Source: Rhizoctonia solani (lineage: Eukaryota; Basidiomycota; Agaricomycetes; Cantharellales; Ceratobasidiaceae). From it: a stretch of DNA of 64,000 nucleotides. Below are positions 22,750-36,027 of the stretch, piece by piece (the first letter of the stretch is position 1; each line of letters starts with the position of its first letter). The notes under the pieces are model-generated. The model saw nothing but the letters and a program-made list of their open reading frames with translations, made no database searches and was not told where the DNA came from. The position numbers were made by a program, and so were the translations under genes. The stretch covers positions 806,001-870,000 of the forward strand of contig NC_057379.1 in the NCBI RefSeq assembly GCF_016906535.1. The letters run 5' to 3'.

Positions 22750-23591
22750 TCAAGTGGCTATAGGGTAAGCCCCCAAGGTAACATGTGATTTATCATGATA
22801 GTCGACGAACTCATGAAGCACTCTGCGAAAGGAACTCGCTGTGGCTTTCCAGTTATGGATTATCGGCTTGATGATCTCCAGGAGATAAATGTCTTTCTCC
22901 TCCGATCGGAGGCCGTTCGGTATGTTCTCCGTGTGCCTCTGATGAGTCAATTAAATCCAGTAGTTTCTTCATAGTTGTTGATTGGGAGTGAGCTTGGACA
23001 GTTATCATATGGAGGAATCCTAGGACGAACACAGCCACTACTGATGGGCCAATTGGTCCTTAAGCCCCTTCAGAGCTAACCTTCTGTTTCTTTGAAACCA
23101 GTACAATGCACGATCTTTCACGTATCAACCACGCCGAGAGGGTGCTGCCACAACGATGAACTATGAACAAGCGCATCCCATTCAATGCCCCGGAACTTGC
23201 CTCATTCTGAGATGAATCTGTCATAGTACCAAACGCGGATATACCCCAACCACGAGGTAGACAGGAGGTCAGTTCACTATTTAGGAGTTCCAGGTCTGGT
23301 ACTTCGAGTTCAAGTTCTCCACGACTTTCATACCCCAAATACACTCGATATCCAACTGCTTCGAAGCGATTATTTAATAAGATGTCGCTCAAGTCCAAAG
23401 ATATGCGCAAACCTCTTCTAGCGCGCGTGAGCATTCTTTCTATTTCTCTATATAGGCAAGCGGAATGTAGCTTAATCAAATATGATATTGAACAGCCTGC
23501 AAGTGTTCGGTCTTCGAGCATATCATCCTCACGCAGTTCACTGTCATCATGGCACCCGGATGCCTCTGTGAGGCTCTTTATTGATAGGTGA
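22750..23591 (-). CDS. Hypothetical protein
   Basis: Minus-strand open frame from about 23591 to 23060 with protein-like content (RVYLGYESRGELELEVPDLE, LPRGWGISAFGTM, LSAWLIRERSCIVLVSKKQK). An intron with GT near 23078 and AG near 22928 joins it in phase to an exon encoding EKDIYLLEIIKPIIHNW and ending at the TGA at 22750. The true start is not clear: no ATG heads the long exon, and a possible upstream intron reaches towards 23640. I do not recognise the family. It lies 160 bases downstream of copy B1, whose start is at 22589, and in the same orientation, head to tail. Confidence 0.5.
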
Positions 23592-23618
23592 AGCAATAAT
23601 CTAATATTCGATTGAACT

Positions 23619-24068
23619 ATGACTTGTACTTACGTACGAACTATTGAATTTGCGGAACTTCTGTATAGGTCTCGCGATGTTAGCCCTTTCGACAACGAGT
23701 CGTCACTTGGAAGTGAGACGGACCTAACGAGTGGTCGCACTTCCCCTGAACCACGATACGATCTCTCGCCTGTCTCTTCTACCACGGCACAATGCAAAAC
23801 ACAGGCACTGAAGAATGATACAGATATCAAGCTTACAGATTTCACACCTGATATGCCCACCTCTGTGCTGGTCGCAGCTGCTCGGGATGCTGCCGCCGCA
23901 GTCGCCGCAGCCACGAACCCCGGCTCGTATTCGCCCATCGACGAGCCGGAGTTTTATGTTGGATTTGGTATTTTACCAAAGAAAGAGGTCACGTTTCGAA
24001 GACCGCGGCGTGCACGCGCAAATCGATGGGCATTGGCCACTCGCCGTTACGTGGATATCCTATCGTAG
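23619..24068 (+). CDS. Hypothetical protein, Ala-rich
   Basis: Single-exon ORF of 149 codons with an ATG. A Ser/Pro-rich N-terminal half is followed by VLVAAARDAAAAVAAATNPG, then EPEFYVGFGILPKKEV and a very basic C terminus (FRRPRRARANRW). No family recognised. An opposing frame exists on the minus strand over the same bases, so strand assignment is tentative; the plus reading has the better start and the more protein-like C terminus. Confidence 0.4.
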   Translation: MTCTYVRTIEFAELLYRSRDVSPFDNESSLGSETDLTSGRTSPEPRYDLSPVSSTTAQCKTQALKNDTDIKLTDFTPDMPTSVLVAAARDAAAAVAAATNPGSYSPIDEPEFYVGFGILPKKEVTFRRPRRARANRWALATRRYVDILS

Positions 24069-24397
24069 ACCCAGACAATCATCTCCGTGCATTTATCTGG
24101 ATAAATGCCATTAGCCCTTGTCACTGTATACTTATCATCATTTGTTCATGTATTTCGTCGATCTTTTGTATAGTTATTCATCTTTTCCATCTACCAAATG
24201 TTATCCTAAAAGTAGATCTTTCCGTTGCGTCATGAAATTCTATAAATCTCTTTAGCAAAGAACTGTAACACTGAAATGGGAGAGACTCGGTAATGGACCC
24301 TGAATAGATGACCGCTTACCTAAGGTAATCGACGCGCGTCCTTCATTGGTGCAAGTCTAACGCGTACAGTGATCCTAGCCAACCCCTCCACCACAAC

Positions 24398-27300
24398 ATG
24401 CCTGAAGTACCCCTCCCCGTAGCGCCCGTCACATCGGATGACCCCAAGAAAAAGGACGAGGAAAAGGCCAAGCAAGATGCTCAGGGTTCCGCTGGAAAGC
24501 CAAACGGCGACAAGAAGGAAGGTGAAGGCGAAGAGCTGGTAAGTGACTGCCTCTTGTAGTGGACCAGGGATCTGAACTGCTCCTTAAAGTCAGAGGAAGA
24601 TCAGCAACTTCGTAATGAGCTCGAGATGCTTGCAGAGCGCCTCAAGGTATGTAGGTTACATGGCTCGCTTACGAGCGCTAATAGGCGTGTAGGAACCCGA
24701 TACTTCCTTGTACAAACCGGCTCTGGAGACACTGAGGACCTTGATCCGAACGTCTACCTCTTCAATGACATCGGTCCCAAAACCCCTAAAGTTCTTGAGA
24801 CCTTTGTACCCGGAATTGCAAGAATTGTATGAGAAATGGCCCGCTTCAGACGACAAGGTGAGTAACCCTCCATCCAAAGCGCATATTCACCCTATTTATT
24901 GTGAATCATTGTTTAGAATCTATTCGCGGACATACTTTCCGTCCTTGCCATGACCTATTCGGATACTCAGCCTCGCGGGACCCTAAAATACCGCCTGGCA
25001 TCGACTGCCGCTTCTAAAACCCCCTCCGACCCAGGATCCTGGGGCCATGAATACATCAGACACCTGGCTGCTGAGCTTGGTGCAGAATATCTACTGCGTA
25101 CCGGTACAGGTGGGGAGCCTGGCCAAGAAAAGTTACCCGGGAAAGAGGGCGACGAGGGAATAGAAGAGCTCCGAGAGTTGGGTCTTACTTGTGCCAAGTT
25201 CTTGCTCAAGCATAACGCCGAAGCGGATGCTGTCGATCTATTACTTGAGCTGGAGTGCATAGACCGTATAACATCACTGGTGGATACGAACACTTACGCG
25301 AGGGTGTGTCTGTATATGGTTTCGTAAGTCTTCATTCTTTGCTTTAGCCACTCTTTGGATTAAACTTTGCGGTAGTTGCGTCAACTTGCTTCCTCCTCCC
25401 GATGATCTTGCTTTCCTCCGAACTGCACACGAGATTTACATCAACAACTCAAAATTCCCCGAAGCACTTGCACTGGCGATTAGGATAGGAGAACCCGAGC
25501 TAATTGCAAAGGATTTCAAGGCCCCGGGCAACGCGTGAGTGATTAAACACTGGGGTCTTCACAGTTTTTTAAGTGGCTTTGGTCTTATAGACTTATGAAA
25601 CGGCAACTCGCTTATATCCTGGCCCGGGCCCAAACACCAATTGACTGGGTGCAAGAACAGTCAGAGGATGAGAACGAGATGGATCCCGTAGAGATGCCGG
25701 AGGACCTATTGGAATGCTTAAGCAATACCAAATTATCGACGCACTTCAAGGCGTTCGGGAAGGAGGTTGGAGCCGAAGAGGCACGCACTTTGGAGGAAGT
25801 CTACAAGAGTCATCTTGAGCCTGCCCGTGAGTTTGGCCTGGGTTAATATTCGCGCATAAGCTTACTATTTATACCAGGATCAATGACCACCGTCGATTCG
25901 GCACGCGCGAATCTTGCTGGAACCTTTGTAAATGCGTTTGTGAACGCCGGATTTGGGAACGACAAGCTCATGGTCACGGCCGAAGAAGGCAACAGCTGGA
26001 TTTATAAGAATAAGGATCACGGTACGACAATGATTCACATATATTTGCTTAATAATTCAATTGCTCCCTTCAGGCATGCTCAGTGCTGCTGCCAGTCTTG
26101 GCCTCAGTTTACTATGGGATACTGACCTTGGGCTCAGCCAAGTCGATAAGTATACTTATGCCGAAGAAGAATATATCAAGGTAAACGGGACATCACAATG
26201 CGGCCGGGTTTCAACTTAACATGCCTTTGTAGGCTGGGGCCCTTCTGGCAACTGGTATCCTGCACTGCGGAATCCGTACCGAAACCGACGCAGTTATCGC
26301 GTTATTGGCAGATTATGTCGAGAACAAGAGCGTACCACTTAGGACATCTGCATCAATCGGGTTGGTATCTAGGTTTCTTTTATTCTTTGGTCACGGGGGC
26401 TGATTTATTTCGATGCGAAGTATTGGCATCGCATATGCAGGAGCATATCGCCAGAGCTTAGCAGAGCTATTGCTCCCACTCGTCGCTGATGAAACACTCA
26501 GTATGGAAGTCTCTTCCCTTGCAGCCCTTGCTATTGGCTTTATTTTCGTCGGAAGTTGCAACGGCGAGGTCGCGATGACCATCCTTCAAACCCTGATGGA
26601 GCGTGATGAGTCGGCGCTTAGCGACAAGTGGACCCGATTCATGATTCTGGGGCTGGCATTATTATACCTTGGTAAGTAGACAGATTCATGTGCGCTTGAA
26701 AGTGAAACTGAGGTAATTATTTTCGCAAAGGTCGACAGGATGCCTCGGATGCAACAATCGAGGCCTTGCGCGCTGTGTCCCATCCGGTTGCCAAACAGGC
26801 ACTTGTACTCGTTGAAATATGTTCGTTTGCCGGGACAAGTAATGTTCTCAAGGTCCAAAGGATGTTGCACGAATGCAATGATCACATCGAAGGGGACGAC
26901 TCCTTCCAGGCGTTTGCCGTCATTGGTATCGCCCTAGTTGCAATGGGCGAGGACGTTGGCGCCGAGATGTCGTTAAGACAATTCCAGCACTTGGTAAGAC
27001 ATCCAGCACTTTTCCAGAGCTACTCTTTAACCTCTATCGATAGATGCATTACGGCTCTCCGACTATTCGAAAGGCAGTTCCTCTGGCGTTGGGTCTCATC
27101 AGCGCATCCAATCCTCAGCTAAGCATCCTCGACACTCTTTCCAAATATAGCCACGACAACGACCTTGCCGTCGCCCTTAATGCCATATTCGCTATGGGTC
27201 TTGTCGGCGCCGGCACCAACAACGCAAGGCTTGCACAGATGCTGCGACAACTGGCTGGTTACTACCATAAGGAACCCGATTGCTTATTCATGGTGCGCAT

Positions 27301-27870
27301 TGCTCAGGGCCTGGTCCATATGGGCAAGGGTACTTTGAGTATCAACCCATTCTTCAACGACCGCAGTATCATGTCCAAGCCTGCTGTTGCTGGAATTCTT
27401 GCCACACTTATTGCATTTACGGATGCGAAAGCTTGTAAGCGCTGTGTATTGGATGTTAAATTGGCAAGATGCTGACCAGGGTAAACCACTGCAGTCATTC
27501 TCGATAAATCTCACTGGATGCTCTACTTCTTGGTTACCGCAATGTATCCTAGGTTTATGATTACTTTAGACGAGAAGCTCGAGAGCCTTCCGGTCACAGT
27601 GCGCGTTGGTCAGGTAAGTAGCTCGAATGGATATATATCACCGGAACTGGACCTCACCCTACGAACCAGGCTGTCGATGTCGTTGGCTTGGCAGGTAAAC
27701 CTCGAACCATATCTGGATTCCAAACACATCAGTCGCCTGTACGGTTGGGAACAACAGAACGTGCTGAGTTGGGCACAGAGGAGTATATTCCATACGCAGC
27801 GGTGCTGGAAGGCTTTGTTATTTTAGAAAAGAATCCTGGTTATGTGGACGAGTCAAAGATGGAAATGTGA
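24398..27870 (+). CDS. RPN1: 26S proteasome regulatory subunit RPN1
   Basis: Largest non-ATPase subunit of the proteasome base; it docks ubiquitin receptors and shuttle factors. About a dozen exons join in phase from ATG 24398 to TGA 27868. The N terminus is charged ([11 protein letters not shown]). Typical RPN1 blocks follow in order: [76 protein letters not shown], then proteasome/cyclosome repeats forming the toroid ([54 protein letters not shown]), and the conserved C terminus [19 protein letters not shown]. Length is about normal for the family. No frame break was found, which makes it a useful control against the many indels elsewhere in the window. Confidence 0.93.
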
Positions 27871-28829
27871 ACAGGTACAATACTGTAATAATGCATACTT
27901 TTTATTATCTTTCTATTATTTGTGAAATTATAGCTGTTACTCGTACGGCTCGATCAGGCCCAAATGGAGAATGGGAACAAGGCACTAGGAGTATTCGGGT
28001 TGCACACTGATATTGCATGTACTGAGGCACGAGAATTTCGCCTAGTTACGTTCATCTCAGTATCGATACTGTGCTTCAGGGCCTCTCTTGAGCGAGAGTA
28101 GCCCATGTATGCGGGTGCGTCTACATAGAAACGGCTTGCCGCCATGATACCGAGTGCAAAGCGATAGATGGGGAGACGCTGGAGCCAGGGCCCCTGAGAC
28201 GCAGTACGACTCATGGGCCGAGTGGGACATCTGCGCTCGACATCGTGGCAGAAGGGAAGTTAGGCGGCAAGAAAAAGACATGCAGCACATTGCTCAAGCC
28301 GTCTGTCTGCAAAACCCGGTCGATGCTCGCGATTGCTCAGCAAAGCGCTAGCGAAGTCGTGACCCCCTAGCCTTAGTCATGATCACGGCCTCAGTGGTGA
28401 TCGTGCCACTCCGCGGGCCACGTGGGTACCACTTCATATCACCCTCATTCTACTTTGAATAGCTAAATATTATAATCGCACGGATCCAGATACAAAACGC
28501 TGTGGTCAACGGACTTGGCCTTTGGTGGCAGAAACTGCCTTACAACCAATCTGTGTCACCTCCCCCCGTGTGCTTTTCTACCCTCTTTACCACATATGCC
28601 CTATATAGTTACACACATAACACGACATATAGCCCCCACATTACGAGTGTGCCCAGGCCAGCTATAGGTTATCATATTCTAATTCTTTTGAATGTCGTAT
28701 TGTGGAGCGTTCCATCGAAATCAAAATCGAGGTGCATGCATATGATAAGAATAGTACCCAGCTATAAATGGACAAAACGTTGTGTCCGTTCAGAATAAAT
28801 TTATGTTACTATGTATAGAAAGACGTGCT
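27871..28829. other. Intergenic, weak minus-strand ORF only
   Basis: Holds the RPN1 3' end. A minus-strand open frame at 27954-28214 (LPIYRFALGIMAASRFYVDA) reads somewhat like protein but joins nothing and belongs to no family I know. Confidence 0.35.
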
Positions 28830-29765
28830 TACCGTGGTAACAACTATACCAGCGATGGCCGTAGCTGGGGGATGAGCCGCCCAGGTATATACGATTATTC
28901 GAAGCATGAAAGTGTAGAATCCACTGCGATAAAACGTGGGTGAAATATTTTCTGAGAAATCATTACCTAAAGACAACAGGAACGGATAATCCCACAACCT
29001 TGGCCACTATATAGTCTCTCTTGCTTCCACAGCGCCCATCACATTTCGGGTGATTTGCCACTCTCTGAACGTCCGACTGAGCTTCTACATCACGTCTATC
29101 TTTCTTTCGTGCACACTCCCACCGGTACTCCAACAATCGGATCTGGTCACCCTTTAGTAGGCTACAGACATGTATTCACAGTATCGATATCCACTGCGAA
29201 TAATCGGAATTCTGGTTCTGACTTACCTGAACCGCCGAGCCGAAAGCAATGAGAGGGCAGCTCCAAAGGTTGATATCAAAAGGCCAATAATAAGTAGCGC
29301 ACTTGCGCCCTCTGAACATTTTGCGGCTCCGCAGGCTTCGTCGCAAAATAGCGACTTAGCCAGAGCATGTAGCGAGCAACGTGAGGACCGCTTCATGCCG
29401 TGTCGACTTGCGTCCGGCCTCCTCCGCCGTCTGGCCTCGTACACACCGAGTACTGCGGCACGCCTTTGCGTGTCGTTTTTATCCCACTCACCATCCCGTA
29501 GGTCACGAGAGCTGGTTTGGGCCGCCCAACCACGAGCCAGGCTCGCGGTCGAGCGCCCCCGGTCCACCCTCGCTGCTTCGCAGCCGCACGGGCTCCCCAG
29601 CCTCACCAGTCTGCATATCGTGGCCGACGCGGGCGAGCGGGCAGAGGATAAGTTCTGAATTTAGGATGATCGGGTATCTCTGAGACCAGCCCCAGGCATC
29701 GTTACTGAACCCCAGCAACAAAGGTCGAAGCGATGCCCGACGCCCAAAATCCTGATCAGGGTTAA
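28830..29765 (-). pseudogene. Decayed copy of the four-helix membrane protein at 32064-33199
   Basis: Minus-strand segments match the intact gene at 32064-33199 in the same order: STFVAGVQ, then a stop codon, then RCLGLVS; ASALLIIGLLISTFGAALSL; DQIRLLEYRWECARKK; SVPVVF; and the last helix SGFYTFMLRIIVYTW. Between the first and second blocks lies a GC-rich stretch of about 320 bp (roughly 29320-29660) absent from the intact gene, and the long charged loop is shortened. The in-frame stop and lost frames argue for a pseudogene. Confidence 0.65.
29320..29660. repeat. GC-rich insertion in the membrane-protein pseudogene
   Basis: Segment of higher GC than its surroundings that interrupts homology to the intact paralogue. 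At its left end an inverted repeat ATTTTGCG...CGCAAAAT (29318-29325 and 29342-29349) encloses 16 bases. It could be a small transposed segment; no clear target duplication was seen. Confidence 0.35.
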
Positions 29766-32063
29766 TGATTCAATTGGTATTATCTTTCAATTAAGCATAC
29801 CAACCCTACCTTCGACTGTCACCTATCAGATTCAATTCATAATTAATACATTATTGGAAATAAAAGAGTAAACTCGACAAATTCGAGTGCTCACATTTTG
29901 CTACCTTCTTCAACCTTGACTCGTCGGATGACATCCTCAGACTTGCTTCCCAGCTCATCTATAATCTTTATTACTGGTACTACTGGTTAACAATGTGCCT
30001 AAATTTTGTAGATTTGACTTAGGTGCTACTTGACAACTCTATGACAGAGCCGCAAGACATACTTGGTCCGCGACAGGTAGGGCAGCCTTCGTGCGACATA
30101 GTGTAAAGCTACAAAGCGAGCACGTCGAATAGCAGAAGAAGTATAATGAGCGTACATGCTAGATGCACGCCCTAGTTACATACCTTCGCATTCAGCCACA
30201 ATATCGATATACGCCAGGCTCAACGAGCCCTAGGGGTTTTCCGGAAGATTGGTTTGCTTCTTTCGACCTACAAAAATCTCCAGAGACTCCAATTGCAGTA
30301 ACGAAGGATAAAAACTTAGGACTTGCATTTGTTTTTAGATAGAGCATACTATATGAGATCCGCTGAACCCCGCGAGACTACAGCCCTCGTGGGGTGTAGG
30401 CGGTGTGGTCGTGGTTGCCTCTAGGCTTCTCGAAAATCGTGGGCTCACGAGCTGCGATGCATCCTCCTGAGTATCCCTATGCCCTGATATAGTAACCTGG
30501 CTATATGGATGTAAAGTCGCCCGTGGGCTAGGGGAGATGTGCATGTTCTCCAGATAAGGCTCTACCGGAATAATCGTGATTGGATTCTCTAAGGTATGGC
30601 TTTCTCAATAAGACTGTCCCGTCTCAAAGCGCTATTGATGATCAATAGGCTACATATATGCTACGCCATACAGCTTCCGTATGAAATTCTGAGTTGGAGT
30701 TGCACTGGTCAACTGAATTAAGGGTAATATAATGAATATCACAAAGTACAGCTTACCGCCGGCACTCAAGGCTGTTCGTGTTTGTCTATATCCGTCATTT
30801 CCATATAAAGCAGGTACCACCCAAACTTATCGAGCTTGATATGACAGCCCGTCGCTGTGGTGAGATGTGAGCCGGACTGATAGACAAAGGTCTGTAACGC
30901 CCCGTAACGGCTATAAATGAGGAATTAAACCTAGTTCAGGTGCAGAGTACCAACTGTAGAGTCTATAAATGCAACTTTGTCTGCGACAACTGCACTTCGT
31001 GCCGAGGTTCTGAGCCTCAAGTACGCAGCACGAACAACATGACAAGCGAACCCCTTTACTGAAGCAAACAGAATCAGGGGCCCTCTATTAGTTATCTATG
31101 CAGTCCTCTTCGTCCATTACACCACGTCGCACATCGATAGTCGTTTTACATAGAGAAAAGTGAGGTCCAGTTCTGGGGATGTACCCCGACTCATGTAAGT
31201 ATAGTCAAGAACCCTAGACACCTGACTCAGACTGATGCAACCAGCGAGGCGTACGTTTGCGTGAAAACACATATAAGCACTATGATTGTGGATCTAAAAA
31301 TAGTTTTCAGGTCGATGTAAGACAAGAACCATTACGAAGCGGTGCTGGTGGAATAAAACTGACCAGGTCCATCAATCACTCGGTCCAAGGGGCTGGTACT
31401 TGACATAAGTCTGCCAGTAGTCTGCCCAGAACCCCTGTGTTACAGGGCTACACCATCCGACTGTCGATATGCAACACGTTGTATCCGAAAATGGCGTAAA
31501 CATCCGCGACTAAGACTCAGCTGTGGAGTTCGGCGAGCGTCTTATTGACCGAGTCCGTATGGCTTAGCGCCTGCTACTGTAATGAAATAATTCTAGCTTT
31601 CAAGTGATACTGGCAGCGGAAGTAATGATTAGATAAATAGACGATTCAAGAATCCACTGTTGGAATTGTGGGTGTAGATGGAGCTCCCTGGCCGTCGAGG
31701 GTTCGGAAGGGTGGTCAAACAGTAGCAACAGTAGTGCCTACAAGAAATGGACGAATTTAGGCACTTTTGACGTCACCTTAGTGGCGACGAGAAGCACTCT
31801 GGGTCTTGTTGACTGTATGCTCTTATTTGGCTCTTAAGCCTTGGAACCTGCACTCATAATATGATTGAAGTAGGCTGAAGCATATACTAGGTGCATGTAT
31901 CGCATACATGTAAAGATTAGTGTACAAATGTTTGGCCAGCAGTATCTGACATTCTGTCTAACGGTATGCATGATCAGAGCTAAATAAATATCCGAGCCAT
32001 TGACAGAGGTGGCATAAATTCATACAGGAAGCGTCATTCTATCGAAGCAAACAAGCTGGAGTG
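29766..32063. other. Long intergenic stretch, nothing recognised
   Basis: About 2.3 kb without any reading frame above 70 codons that looks coding. No repeat, tRNA or transposon end was recognised. Confidence 0.5.
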
Positions 32064-33199
32064 TTACCATAGGACTAAAACGCAGATGCATGCAGAGAAT
32101 GAGGAATGTCCCCAACTGTTCAGAAAATTCATTGCGGCACTATTAAGTTCGCCCTGATGAAAAATGAGGAGAGTATGTACATACCGCAGCGACAATTGTG
32201 TTGGCAATGGCAGTAGCTAATTTATGGGCCAGCCAGGTATACAGTACCATTCCAACTATGAATGTGAAGAATCCACTGGTACCAATGGTTTGTAAGCTGA
32301 AACACAGAAATTTAGAAACGCGGCTGAAGAAAATATCTTACCAAAAAACAACAGGTACGGGCGAACGAATAGCAAAAGCCATTAAATTATCTCTCCAGCG
32401 AGCTCTCCAGTTACTAGCATTAAATTCGTCAATGTGCTTTCGTATGTTAGGTGTTGCCGTGTGGCTGTCTTTGAGACTGTCGTCCTTGGAAGCCTCTTTC
32501 GAAGTGGACTCTGCCTTTGAAGTGTCTCCTACTTTTGAATTATGTTTTTCCCTTCCAGCTTCTGCTTTTTTTACTGCACAATCCCATCGGTACTCTAGCA
32601 TCTTCAGTTGATCGGCCCTCAATAAGCTAATTGTCATCAACAAAATGGCCTTATTGAAAATAAATAAAGTTATTTTTAACTTACTCAAACCACCGAGCAG
32701 AAAGTAGTGAAAGGGCAGCTCCGAGCGTTGACAAAGATAGACCAATTAATAATAGTGCGCTTGAGGCCTCTCTAAGTCTTGGATGGTCGATTCCATTATA
32801 ATCGGAGACTAGCCCAATGCATTGCGATTCAACTCCAGCAATGAAGGTCGAGACGACGCCCAGAGTCCGATATCCTAATCAAGTTGAGCTATTGGACAGT
32901 GATTCATGAATAATTTACACACCCTCGACAGTTACCTAACGTGAACGGAGTACGGGAAACGGCTTTGTTAAACGTTCTGATTTACAAAACATATCTGGGT
33001 GCCCACCTCCTGTAGTCTATGTTTCTCATATGGACTTGGAGCTGTTTGGCCGGTTTGATTGACAAGAGTTTGGCCGGTAGAAAATGAATCTGCATGATTA
33101 ACATTGGCAGTTTGAGAGTTCTTTCTAATTATACACTAAGTAAGAAAGCTTACCGGCCCTCGGTGGGGTTGGAGGAACGGGCGATCGAGTTTCAGCCAT
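32064..33199 (-). CDS. Hypothetical four-helix membrane protein
   Basis: Minus-strand gene of about seven exons, ATG at 33199 and TAA at 32064. The N terminus is Pro/Thr/Gln-rich (RSPVPPTPPRAD). A 13-nt microexon (32923-32935) connects it to helix 1, GYRTLGVVSTFIAGVESQ. Then come ASSALLLIGLSLSTLGAALS (helix 2), LEYRWDCAVKKAEAG, a charged Ser/Lys/Asp loop, NWRARWRDNLMAFAIRS, helix 3 around PVPVVFCLQTIGTSGFF and helix 4 FIVGMVLYTWLAHKLATAIA. All joins are in phase. The pattern recalls a lineage-specific family of small membrane proteins of unknown function in Agaricomycetes; I know no function. A decayed copy lies 3 kb away. Confidence 0.65.
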
Positions 33200-33594
33200 T
33201 ACTGCTGGTCAAGAACACTTTTCGAAAACGCAATCGATAAATAGTGAATACCAGCGTCAATGGGAAATTGCAACGGCCAAAGTTGTAGGCAATCTGGTAG
33301 AGGTCTTTGGATAGGGAGGTGGCATTTATCTGTGCAGCATGCGAGGACACGCTGGGAACACGCACCATAATACTCGTGTTCAAACCCCTGTAAAAGAGGA
33401 TTAGGTATCGTAGATAGACGCTGGGGGTGTCTGGGGATACCCTGGTGACGAGCGGGGTAGATCGATGCATACTGGCAATTATCCTAGGAGCAGCAATTGC
33501 TATTGGCACAAATTGCGATAGCAAACTTGTTTAGTGACTTGTGAATGTAAGTTTAATGGATTAGGGAGACATTGTGCGAGGCATTAACAAGCGC
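33200..33594. other. Intergenic, nothing recognised
   Basis: Spacer between two minus-strand genes. It should contain the promoter of the membrane-protein gene and the 3' end of the sugar transporter; no distinct element seen. Confidence 0.45.
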
Positions 33595-36027
33595 TTAAAT
33601 CTGCCCATGTACGCCTGATCCAACTACCTCTCTTTCGACAATTTCGCCTTTGCTTAACCCCTCTTCGATCACCACATTGTCTCCGTGCGGGCAGTATCCA
33701 AACAACCTGTCCATGTCCTCAAGCGACACGCCCTTGGCTAAAATATTGTTAGTTTTGTCGCTCCATCGAATAAACACATGTCCCCTTACTCTCTGGAAGG
33801 ATGAAATACACCCAAGGAATCATCAATACCATGCATGATCCAAAAAACTGGTGATGATTAGCGCTACATACTTCACAGATATTACAGGGTCGGCATTACC
33901 AGGTATGTACCATATCCGATGTTCTTAATCATATAAGGTGTGGAACGCGCAATGACAAACTGCCATAACCACTGTGTGGCGGAAGTGATTGCCTGCCCGA
34001 GTGCACGCACACTGAGTGGGAAGATCTCCGAACAGATGATCCATGAGATCCCATTCCACGACATCTGTAAGATCAATCGATTTCAATCGGATCTGTGAAA
34101 ACCGCAGCCAGGTAACGGTACCCACACAAAACGCCACAGCGAAGATGTAGATGCATGCAGCAGCGAATTTGCCAGCGGGGCTAGGGCTTCCTACATTACT
34201 AGGCTTAGCGACGGCTACAAAGCCCGCGATGCTGTGACCATCATTAGCTGATAGGTGGAAATACCATCTGTCAATTAACTCACTAATACATAGCAAGCGC
34301 GCCGACCACAGCACCAGCAATCAATGGTTTTCGGCGCCCAACACGATCAACAAGCCAGACGAGAGCGATGAGCGTAGCTACCATTTTTACTACTCCATAA
34401 ATGCCCTGCACTGAATGTCAGCACGTTTCAAACAAACAACCTGAAGTGCATACAGTCGCAAATAGAGAGTTATTCGTCCCAGTTATACCAATCGAGCTAA
34501 AAATGGTGGGAGAATAATACTAAGAAATAGGTTAATCAGGTCTCTTTGGGTTCAGCCAAAAAGCCAACCGACATTGATGGCATTCATTCCTGTTATAGAG
34601 CTCAAATTAAGCATCTCGCGCCAACCCATAAAGCCACACTTACCAGTCAAATTCTGACACATCATTATACACATCCCTACCCCGAGCCTATTTCTGATCC
34701 CAGGTTTTGTTAGTTCCTTTAGTTTGGTCATAAATCCTCCGGTGCCATTTTCCTGCATTTCACGTTGAAACTGAGCTCGAATCCCTTCCATCTCTTGCTG
34801 AATATAAGGGTGGTCGGCGGGCAGATTTCTTATCCAGGATAAGTTCACGATAGCGTCATTAAGCTGCCCCTTGCGATACAACCAGCGCGGAGTTTCGCGA
34901 AGGGAAACAGACGCGACCAAAAGAAGACCACCAGGAACTTTGCGAGGTCAGACAAGTACTAGATAGAAGCTATGCGGGTTGCTTACTTAGTTGAACAGCC
35001 ACAGGAATATGCCATTGTTTTGACCCAAATGAGACATGCTCAGAAATACCAAAACTATAGACGGACAACAGCATGAGTGTCAAGTGTCCGATAATTGTGT
35101 GTAGGCGCTTACTTGATCCAAAATCCTACAACACCTCCTGCTTGTAGAAAAATCTCATAGAACCCAACTAGCTGACCACGTATGGAGGGAGGTGCAATTT
35201 CGGCAATGTAGAGTGCTATTTTAAAAAAGCTTACGCGTTAGGCGGATAATTTAATTGAACAGAGTACCACGTACGCGTTGCAAGTGACACCCCGCCCACA
35301 CCTAGTCCTCCGACAATGCGTCCAAGAAAAATCATTCCCAAGCTAAAGGTATTTTAATTCTACGCTGACGAAAAGTAGGTTGTCTACTTACGAATGCTTT
35401 GCCCCCAGCATCAGCCCAGCACCCAGACAAAATAGAGCGGATGAGCACTGTAGTGTTATTCTTCGTCCGAATGTTTCCACTATGAAGAAAGCAGCTATGC
35501 ACCCGAAAAAGCAACCTACAAAAGGCACATAAATTATCAGCAAATGGCAAGGAGATATAATCGGGTTTGATGGTTGATAAGCAGAGCGAAACCTAAGGAC
35601 CGATGCTACAACTGGTTGGATACATTCTTCGACTTACCGGCTTGGTACGTGGACACAATATTCGAACTTGTGAAGGCCAATTCGTCTTCACTCAGTTGAT
35701 CTAAACCAAACTGGGCTTGAAATGCAAGGAGCTCAATAGTTCCGCCAATGAATGCTGAATCATAGCTGCGGGTGCATACATATGCATTAGAAATTATGTT
35801 GAGAACTTCGAGCGAAAGAAAGACCGGGAGGTAGGGTACTGGAGTGAGACGATTAGATGATCGGGACTCACCCAAAGAGCACACCGCCCCATCCAGCAAT
35901 CAATGCGAGTAGATAAGGGCGCCAGTCTAAGGAAATCGATCTCAGCCGAAGTTAAAAAGCAAAAGCAAAAGCACTTACTGTAGACTTCCCTTGGAGTTGG
36001 CCGATCTTCGACCCGTTTTAGTGTCAT
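33595..36027 (-). CDS. MFS sugar/quinate-type transporter
   Basis: Second twelve-helix sugar porter, minus strand, ATG at 36027 (N terminus MTLKRVEDRPTPREVY) to the stop at 33595. Recognisable blocks: PYLLALIAGWGGVLFGYDSA in helix 1, SSNIVSTYQAGCFFG, GRRITLQCSSALF, RIVGGLGVGG, LYIAEIAPPSIRGQLVG, RETPRWLYRKGQ, GMNAINYYSPTIFSSIGI, DRVGRRKPL, MSWNGISWIICSEIFPLSVR and the end PETKGVSLEDMDRLFG once the last intron is removed. That C terminus is common in fungal hexose and quinate permeases. Many short introns were inferred; no frame break noticed. Substrate cannot be settled from sequence. Confidence 0.85.
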
